DNA of 64,000 nt, from NCBI RefSeq assembly GCF_044454545.1, contig NZ_JBITDV010000007.1, positions 248,001 to 312,000 on the forward strand. Reading direction: 5' to 3'. Positions 59,036 through 64,000 of this stretch are shown piece after piece. Made by a program: the position numbers and the translations under genes. Source of the DNA: Cryptosporangium sp044454545. Lineage in GTDB: Bacteria > Actinomycetota > Actinomycetes > Mycobacteriales > Cryptosporangiaceae. Under the pieces are notes generated by a model. That model was not told the DNA's origin. It saw only the letters and a list, made by a program, of their open reading frames with translations, and did no database searches. Position 1 is the first letter of the stretch; each line of letters opens with the position of its first letter.

Positions 59036-59049
59036 CCGTTTTCTGATCA

Positions 59050-59081
59050 CGGCGGGCCGCCGTAACCGCGGCGGCCCGCCG
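59050..59081 (+). terminator. Hairpin between the DUF4331 and TPR genes
   Basis: A 13-bp stem (59050-59062 with 59069-59081) closes a six-base loop just after the DUF4331 stop. It may attenuate transcription into the TPR and transporter genes or stabilise the 3-prime end; there is no T-run. Confidence 0.45.
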
Positions 59082-59103
59082 CCGGACGGAAAGGACTTCT
59101 CCG

Positions 59104-60402
59104 ATGCGACGTCGGATTCTCGTTGCGGCGCTGCCGGTGGCGGCAGGGCTCACGCTTGCGACCGCGGTGCTGTTCACGCCTTCTGCGGACGCTCCGCCGC
59201 GCGCCGATGCGGCTCCGGTGGCCGTCGTCGCGGGCGAGTGCGGCACCGACGGGTGCGTGACCGCGCTGCAGGAGCGGCTGCGTACCCATCCGCGCGACGG
59301 CCGGTCCTGGTCGGCGCTGGCGGTGGAGTACGTCGAACAGGCCCGGGTGACCGGGGCGTCGTCGTGGTACCCGAAAGCGCAGGCCGCCGTCGACCGCGCG
59401 CTGGCCCTCGGCCCGGACGACGACGCCGCGCTGGCCGCGGCCGGGGTGCTGGCCGCGTCCCGCCACGACTTCGCCGGTGCACTGCGCTTCGGCGACCGTG
59501 CCGCCGCGGCCAACCCGTACAGCGCCCGGGCCCAGACGGTCCGGACCGACGCGCTCGTCGAGCTCGGGCGCTACCCCGAGGCGCTGGCCGCGGCCACGGC
59601 CGCCGACGACCTCAAGCCGGGCACCCCGACGTTCAGCCGGCTGTCGTACCTGTCGGAGCTGACCGGTGACACCGGGCGGGCCGCGGCCCTGCTGCGCCGG
59701 GGAGTGGAACCGGGCGCGGCCCCGGCGGACATCGCGTTCTGCCGGTTCCATCTGGGCGAGCTGGCGCGGTCGGCGGGGGACTACTCGGCGGCATCCGCGC
59801 AGTACCGGGCGGCGCTGACCGCGGACCCGGCCCACCTCCCGGCGCGCGCCGGGCAGGCACGGGTGCTCGAGGCACGCGGGGATCGGGCCGGTGCGGTCCG
59901 GATCTACCGCTCGATCGTCGCCCGACTGCCGCTGCCGCAGTACGCGACCGAGCTCGGCGAACTGCTCGAGGCGTCGGGTGACCGGGCCGGGGCGTCGCAG
60001 CAGTACGCGGTGGTCCGGGCGGCCGTGGCGCTGTCGCGGTCGGCCGGCGTGGCCGACGGCCCGGAGGTGACGCTGTTCGAGGCCGATCACGGCCGGGCGG
60101 CGTCGGCGATGGAGTCGGGCCGGGCCGAGTGGGCGAAGCGGAAGAGCATCTACGTCGCCGACGCCCTCGGCTGGGCGCTGTACCGGGCCGGGCGTCCGGT
60201 GGAGGCGCTGCCGTACGTCCGGGCCGCGACACGCCTGGGCACGCGGGACGCGCGCCTGCTGTTCCACCGGGGCATGGTCGAGAAGGCCGCCGGCCACCCG
60301 GCCGGGGCACGGGAGTGGCTGGGCCGCGCGTTGGCGCTCGACCCGCACTTCTCGCCGCTGGACGCGCCGGTCGCCCGCACGACGCTGGCGGGTCTGCGAT
60401 GA
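59104..60402 (+). CDS. Secreted tetratricopeptide repeat protein
   Basis: This 432-residue protein starts with a signal-like segment (about 1-25, MRRRILVAALPVAAGLTLATA) and is otherwise built of Ala-rich helical repeats. At least five TPR-like units are visible, for example GRSWSALAVEYVEQARV, ARAQTVRTDALVELGRYPEAL and DAYSAASAQYRAALTADPAHLPA-type patterns. Extracytoplasmic TPR proteins act as scaffolds. A 4-base overlap (60399-60402) with the NicO gene means that these two are translationally coupled. The ATG at 59104 follows GGAAAGGAC at good spacing. The function is unknown. Confidence 0.85.
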   Translation: MRRRILVAALPVAAGLTLATAVLFTPSADAPPRADAAPVAVVAGECGTDGCVTALQERLRTHPRDGRSWSALAVEYVEQARVTGASSWYPKAQAAVDRALALGPDDDAALAAAGVLAASRHDFAGALRFGDRAAAANPYSARAQTVRTDALVELGRYPEALAAATAADDLKPGTPTFSRLSYLSELTGDTGRAAALLRRGVEPGAAPADIAFCRFHLGELARSAGDYSAASAQYRAALTADPAHLPARAGQARVLEARGDRAGAVRIYRSIVARLPLPQYATELGELLEASGDRAGASQQYAVVRAAVALSRSAGVADGPEVTLFEADHGRAASAMESGRAEWAKRKSIYVADALGWALYRAGRPVEALPYVRAATRLGTRDARLLFHRGMVEKAAGHPAGAREWLGRALALDPHFSPLDAPVARTTLAGLR

Positions 60403-61949
60403 GCGCCCGGGCCGGGCTACTGGCGGGGCTCGCCGTGGTGTTCGGGGTACTGCTGATCGGGACGCCGGCGTCGGCGCATCCGTTGGGCGACCTGACTGCT
60501 TCCCGGTACGACGGGGTGATCGTCGGGACGGATCGGGTCCGGGTGGATCACGTGGAAGACCTGGCCGAGATTCCGACGGCACAGGCGCAGCCGTCGATCG
60601 ACGCGAACGGCGACGGCGCGATGAGCGCGGAGGAGCTGGTTCGTTGGAGCCGGGGCGCGTGCGGATCCGCGGCGTCGTCGTTGCGGCTGACGGTGGACGG
60701 CCGGGTCGTTCCGGTCGGCGTGAGCGGCGTCCCGGGCGCCACGGTGGGCAAGGGACGGGCCGGTTTGCCGGTGCTCCGGCTCGAATGCCCGTTGGCGGGT
60801 GCGTCTTCCGCCGGAACGGATTTCTCGTTCGTGGACGCCGGGGGAGCGGACCGGCCGGGCTGGCGGGAGATCACGGTCATCGGAGATCGCACGACGATCG
60901 CCGGCACCGGGCTGCGCTCGGAGAGCGTGAGCCAACGTCTGACGCGGTACCCGACCGACGCGCTGTCGTCACCGCTGGACCAGCGCGAGGTCACGTTCGA
61001 GGCGCGCCCGGGCGGCGCGGCGGCCCGGGTGCCCACGACCACCGCCGGGGGTGGGGGCACCTGGTTGCCCGCGACCGATCGACTCACCGAGGCGTTCACG
61101 GCCCTCCTGGACTCGCACACGACGCCGTGGTTCGCCGCGCTGGCCGTGCTGGCGGCGATCGCGCTCGGCGCCACCCACGCGATTGCCCCGGGGCACGGCA
61201 AGACGCTGATGGCGTTCTCGCTCCTCGCGCGGGGCGAGTCGGCTGACGCGCACCCGGTCCGGGCCGCGTTCGCGATCGGAGCCGGGGTGACGGTCGCCCA
61301 CACCGGCGGAGTCGTGACGCTGGGGGTGCTGGTCACGGCCGGAGCGGCCGTCGCCCCCGCGGCGGTGATGCCGTGGCTGTCCGCCGCCAGCGGCGTCGTG
61401 ATCCTCGTGGTGGGCGTGGCTCTGCTCCGAGGCCTGCGCGGGTCCCACGGCCATGCGCACGGCCATGCGCACGGCCATGCGCACGGCCATGCGCACGGGG
61501 ATTCGCACAGGGATTCGCACGGGGATTCGCACGGCGGGGGGCACGCGCACGGCCATTCGCACGGGGAGGGGCACGCGCTCGGCCATTCGCACGGCGGGGA
61601 GAGCCGTAGGCGTCGGCTGCCCGGGCGGCTGCCGCTGGTGGCGACGGGGCTCGCGGGCGGCTTGCTGCCCAGCCCGTCGGCGCTGATCGTGTTCCTCGGC
61701 GCGGTCGCCGCACACCGGGCCTGGTTCGGCGTGATCCTCGTGCTCGCCTTCGGCGTGGGCATGGCCGTCACCCTCGCCGCCGCCGGTCTGCTCGTCCGAT
61801 ACGCGGGCCGGCGGGTCGTACGGCTCGTCACCGACCGCGCGGGCCGGGGCCTCGCCGCCCGGGTCCTCACCCGGCTCCCGCTACTCACCGGCGTGGGAAT
61901 CTGCGGCGTGGGCGGCACGATCGCGCTACGGGCACTTCTGAGCGTCTGA
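60399..61949 (+). CDS. NicO-type nickel/cobalt transporter with His-rich loop
   Basis: This 516-residue membrane protein has a signal-like first helix, a large extracytoplasmic domain (about 27-235; includes EF-hand-like DANGDGAMSAEE at 68-79) and about six membrane helices after 245. The motif ATHAIAPGHGKT (258-269) is diagnostic of the NicO/RcnA metal-ion family. A loop (about 350-398) contains 15-20 histidines in HGHAHGH units; its DNA is a tandem of 12-bp units (61447-61530). It probably moves Ni or Co ions, and in which direction is unclear. The ATG at 60399 overlaps the TPR stop. The three genes DUF4331-TPR-NicO form one unit, suggesting a metal-linked envelope function. Confidence 0.88.
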   Translation: MSARAGLLAGLAVVFGVLLIGTPASAHPLGDLTASRYDGVIVGTDRVRVDHVEDLAEIPTAQAQPSIDANGDGAMSAEELVRWSRGACGSAASSLRLTVDGRVVPVGVSGVPGATVGKGRAGLPVLRLECPLAGASSAGTDFSFVDAGGADRPGWREITVIGDRTTIAGTGLRSESVSQRLTRYPTDALSSPLDQREVTFEARPGGAAARVPTTTAGGGGTWLPATDRLTEAFTALLDSHTTPWFAALAVLAAIALGATHAIAPGHGKTLMAFSLLARGESADAHPVRAAFAIGAGVTVAHTGGVVTLGVLVTAGAAVAPAAVMPWLSAASGVVILVVGVALLRGLRGSHGHAHGHAHGHAHGHAHGDSHRDSHGDSHGGGHAHGHSHGEGHALGHSHGGESRRRRLPGRLPLVATGLAGGLLPSPSALIVFLGAVAAHRAWFGVILVLAFGVGMAVTLAAAGLLVRYAGRRVVRLVTDRAGRGLAARVLTRLPLLTGVGICGVGGTIALRALLSV

Positions 61950-61965
61950 CGCCGTCGACCGCCCG

Positions 61966-62595
61966 CTACTCCGGGGCCGGGGCCGGGGCCGGGGCCGGGG
62001 CGAGGCGTTCGGCGGTGCGGCGGACGGTCCAGCTCCCGGGGCGGCCCGACAGGTCGGTGCGGGTCAGCGGAGCGACGTCCAGGCGCCAGAACGCCGCCGG
62101 CGGCGCGGACAGGGCCACTACCAGCACCGCTTTCACCATCGCGGCGTGCGTCACGCCGACGGTTCGGACCGGGCCGGTGCCCACCTCGTCCAGCCACTTG
62201 GTGGCTCGGTACAGCAGGTCCCGCACCGACTCGCCGCCGTGGGGGGCCGCGTCGGGGTCGGTGAGCCAGGCCTCCAGCCCGGACGGGTCGGCGGCGGCCA
62301 GCTCGTCGATCGTGCGGCCGCGCCAGGAGCCGAAGTCGCACTCGTCGAGGGCGTCGTCGATCGAGACGTCGGTCGCGCCGAGCGCGGCGACCGTCTGCCG
62401 GCAACGCAGCGCCGGGCCGCAGCGCCAGCCGGCCGACCGGTAGGCGGTCAGCCGGGCGGCGGCGTCCTTGGCCGCACGGAGGCCGGCCGGCAGGAGGGGG
62501 TCGTCGTGCGGGAACGTGGACGTGACGAGCGACTCGGTCGCCGGGTGCGTCAGTAATGTCAGCCGGACGCCGTTTGCGCGGCTATCGCTGGTCAC
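61966..62595 (-). CDS. Histidine-phosphatase-family protein with altered RHG motif
   Basis: This 209-residue protein resembles the histidine phosphatase superfamily: an N-terminal LTLLTHPATES, a middle CDFGSWRGRTIDELA (about 104-118), an HGGES segment and a second histidine in VGVTHAAMVKAVLV. The first catalytic motif is normally LxRHG; here it reads LTHPA, so the arginine and glycine are replaced. Activity may be lost or changed. The tail ends in APAPAPAPE. The GTG at 62595 follows a GAGGAG site and is preferred over the much longer open frame. The gene is convergent with the NicO gene (16-base gap). Confidence 0.8.
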   Translation of the reverse strand: MTSDSRANGVRLTLLTHPATESLVTSTFPHDDPLLPAGLRAAKDAAARLTAYRSAGWRCGPALRCRQTVAALGATDVSIDDALDECDFGSWRGRTIDELAAADPSGLEAWLTDPDAAPHGGESVRDLLYRATKWLDEVGTGPVRTVGVTHAAMVKAVLVVALSAPPAAFWRLDVAPLTRTDLSGRPGSWTVRRTAERLAPAPAPAPAPE

Positions 62596-62670
62596 GCCCG
62601 CTCCTCGCGTTTCGAACGTAGTTCTGATTTGATTCCGCGTGACTGTATCCGGTTCCCGAGGAGTACCTAG

Positions 62671-64000
62671 ATGGCCGACCGGAACAGTCCTCCGGAGGGC
62701 TGGCCGCCTGCTGACGATCCGTACGCCTACGGGGCTCCGCCGCCGCAGTACGCGGAAGGTACGTACGACCAGCTGAACTTCCGGAACCCCGGCCGACCGG
62801 CCGACCAGCCCCCGCCGGCCACCTACGGCCAGCCCCAGCACGGCCAGCCCCAGCACGGCCAGCCCCAGCACGGCCAGCCCCCGTACGAGCAGGCCCAGTA
62901 CGAGCAGGCCCAGTACGAGCAGGCCCAGTACGAGCAGGCCCAGTACGAGCAGCCCCAGTACGACCGACACCCTTACCGGCAGCCCGCCCCGCCGCCCCGG
63001 CGCGAGGACGAGCAGCCGCCCCACCACGTCGGCGCCGCCATCGCCGCGGACGAGTACGTGCACAGCCACGTCCACTCCGCTACCAACCCGATGTCGGAGC
63101 GCACCCGCAAGGCCGTCGTCGGCATCCTCGTCCCGGCGGTCATCGCCACCATCATCGGCCTGATCGTGCTCTGGCCCGGCCAGTTGCACTACGGCAGCGC
63201 CAACCAGAACGGCCAGCAGGAACGCGCCGACGGCACGGTCACCCAGGTCGTCGAACAGTCGTGCCCGGAGACCTCCGAAGCCGACGCCGGTTCCCTCACC
63301 GGCCCCTGTGGAACGGCCACCGTCAAGGTCACCGGCGGCGTCGGCAAGGGCGACACGGTCTCGATGGAGCTCCCGCAGGGCCCGGGCTCGCCGAGCGTCC
63401 ACGTCGACGACAAGGTCGTCATGCTCGTCCTCGCCACCGGCGGGAACGCGGCCACCCGCTACACGATCGTCGACAAGCAGCGCGGTGGATCGCTCTGGCT
63501 GCTGGTGGCGCTCTCCGCGGCCGTCGTCATCGCGTTCGGACGGCTCCGCGGGCTGGCCGCGATCGGTGGACTGATCGTCAGCTTCGCCGTGCTGCTGCTG
63601 TTCGTCATCCCCGGCATCCTCGGCGGGTCGCCACCGCTGCTGGTCGCGGTCGTCGGGTCGTCCGCGATCATGTTCGCGGTGCTGTACCTGACGCACGGCA
63701 TCTCGGTGCGGACGTCGGTCGCGATCCTCGGGACGCTCGCCAGCCTCGTGCTGACCGGCCTGCTCGGGGCCGGTTTCACCGCGCTGACCGAGCTGACGGG
63801 CCTCGGCGACGAATCGAGCGTCTACCTCTCGACGGTCCAGGGCGGCGTCGACATGCGCGGCCTGTTGCTGGCCGGCATCATCATCGGCTCGCTCGGCGTC
63901 CTCGACGACGTCACGGTGACGCAGGCGGAGGTGGTGGCCGAACTGGCGCGGACGCCCCGCAGCCGGTTCGACCTGTACCGGGCGGCGATCCGGGTCGGGC
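62671..64000 (+). CDS. YibE/F-family membrane protein with repeat-rich N-terminus (cut by window edge)
   Basis: The ATG at 62671 follows GAGGAG. The first about 110 residues are cytoplasmic, Pro/Gln/Tyr-rich and built on 15-bp DNA repeats (62826-62960) that encode QPQHG and YEQAQ units. A first membrane helix at about 149-168 (VVGILVPAVIATIIGLIVL) is followed by an extracytoplasmic segment with DGTVTQVVEQSCPE, then several helices from about 270 on (LWLLVALSAAVVIAFGRL, LIVSFAVLLLFVIPGIL) as in YibE/F proteins. VLDDVTVTQ near 410-418 is a conserved phrase of the family. The stop lies beyond base 64000. The function of YibE/F proteins is not established. Confidence 0.88.
   Translation, partial: MADRNSPPEGWPPADDPYAYGAPPPQYAEGTYDQLNFRNPGRPADQPPPATYGQPQHGQPQHGQPQHGQPPYEQAQYEQAQYEQAQYEQAQYEQPQYDRHPYRQPAPPPRREDEQPPHHVGAAIAADEYVHSHVHSATNPMSERTRKAVVGILVPAVIATIIGLIVLWPGQLHYGSANQNGQQERADGTVTQVVEQSCPETSEADAGSLTGPCGTATVKVTGGVGKGDTVSMELPQGPGSPSVHVDDKVVMLVLATGGNAATRYTIVDKQRGGSLWLLVALSAAVVIAFGRLRGLAAIGGLIVSFAVLLLFVIPGILGGSPPLLVAVVGSSAIMFAVLYLTHGISVRTSVAILGTLASLVLTGLLGAGFTALTELTGLGDESSVYLSTVQGGVDMRGLLLAGIIIGSLGVLDDVTVTQAEVVAELARTPRSRFDLYRAAIRVG
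62826..62960 (+). repeat. Nine 15-bp tandem coding repeats
   Basis: Nine contiguous 15-base units fill 62826-62960 exactly: four close to CGGCCAGCCCCAGCA and five close to CGAGCAGGCCCAGTA, several of them identical. They encode five-residue Gln/Pro/Tyr-rich units in the YibE/F protein and are likely to vary in number between strains. Confidence 0.85.

Noticed and set aside
57131..59050. A 639-codon minus-strand frame antisense to the DUF4331 gene
   Set aside because: It is a shadow frame with no motif; the plus-strand protein has a signal peptide and DUF4331 landmarks.

Overview
The window is a high-GC (clearly above 65 percent by eye) bacterial chromosome segment that reads as an actinobacterium. 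Supporting marks are the many GTG starts, Actinobacteria-typical small families (DUF6480, DUF3618, DUF4235, an Excalibur-domain protein, a PPOX/F420-type oxidoreductase), a SigB/SigF-type sigma factor with partner-switching proteins, and an MmsAB/ChvE sugar transporter. I cannot fix the genus from sequence alone. No rRNA, tRNA, CRISPR array, integrase or transposase was seen.

Layout. 1-5.1 kb: trehalose/glycogen enzymes (treY cut by the window edge, glgX) and a Na+/H+ antiporter, followed by an intergenic repeat cluster. 5.4-10.2 kb: a small beta-rich protein, an SDR plus FAD oxidoreductase pair, and an SRPBCC plus GH13 amylase pair. 10.2-18.5 kb: a stress-regulation block with a sigma factor and its degenerate anti-sigma partner, an SRPBCC protein, a glycosyltransferase, a STAS antagonist, and a YihY/holin-like/DUF3618/DUF4235 envelope operon closed by a very strong terminator. 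18.5-21.5 kb: a tight acyl-CoA dehydrogenase / PIG-L deacetylase / methyltransferase / glycosyltransferase cassette of unknown product. 21.5-31.8 kb: more signalling (STAS-ATPase fusion, CheR-PAS with a frameshift, CheB, an anti-sigma ATPase), an SGNH acyltransferase and an iron/redox group (MBL hydrolase, haem-oxygenase-like protein, CDGSH, Rieske). 31.8-37.7 kb: an epimerase-like protein, a large YfhO membrane protein, a 15-bp tandem array, DUF1203, and an Asp-rich repeat protein. 37.8-42.6 kb: a three-gene operon encoding a DUF559 nuclease-like protein, a winged-helix-like protein and a double-P-loop HerA-type ATPase. I consider this the best candidate for an undescribed, probably defensive, system. 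42.9-50.7 kb: a Lys/Ala-rich mini-protein and an autoregulated LacI-araB-araD-chvE-mmsA-mmsB pentose operon. 51-57.3 kb: small proteins and the methylmalonyl-CoA mutase operon mutA-mutB-meaB with a PPOX gene. 57.5-64 kb: a DUF4331 / TPR / NicO metal-transporter trio, a histidine-phosphatase-like protein and a YibE/F membrane protein running off the edge.

A unifying regulatory signal is a promoter-like motif of the form GNNT-N15 to N17-GGGTA(A/C/G/T), seen in front of at least eight genes or operons on both strands. It matches the known SigB/SigF consensus of actinobacteria, and the window encodes such a sigma factor together with at least four partner-switching proteins. I infer a local general-stress regulon that includes the envelope operon, Rieske/CDGSH, DUF6480, a nucleotidyltransferase-like protein, an anti-sigma ATPase and the Lys/Ala-rich protein. 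All functional statements rest on reading translations and motifs by eye; no database search was run.
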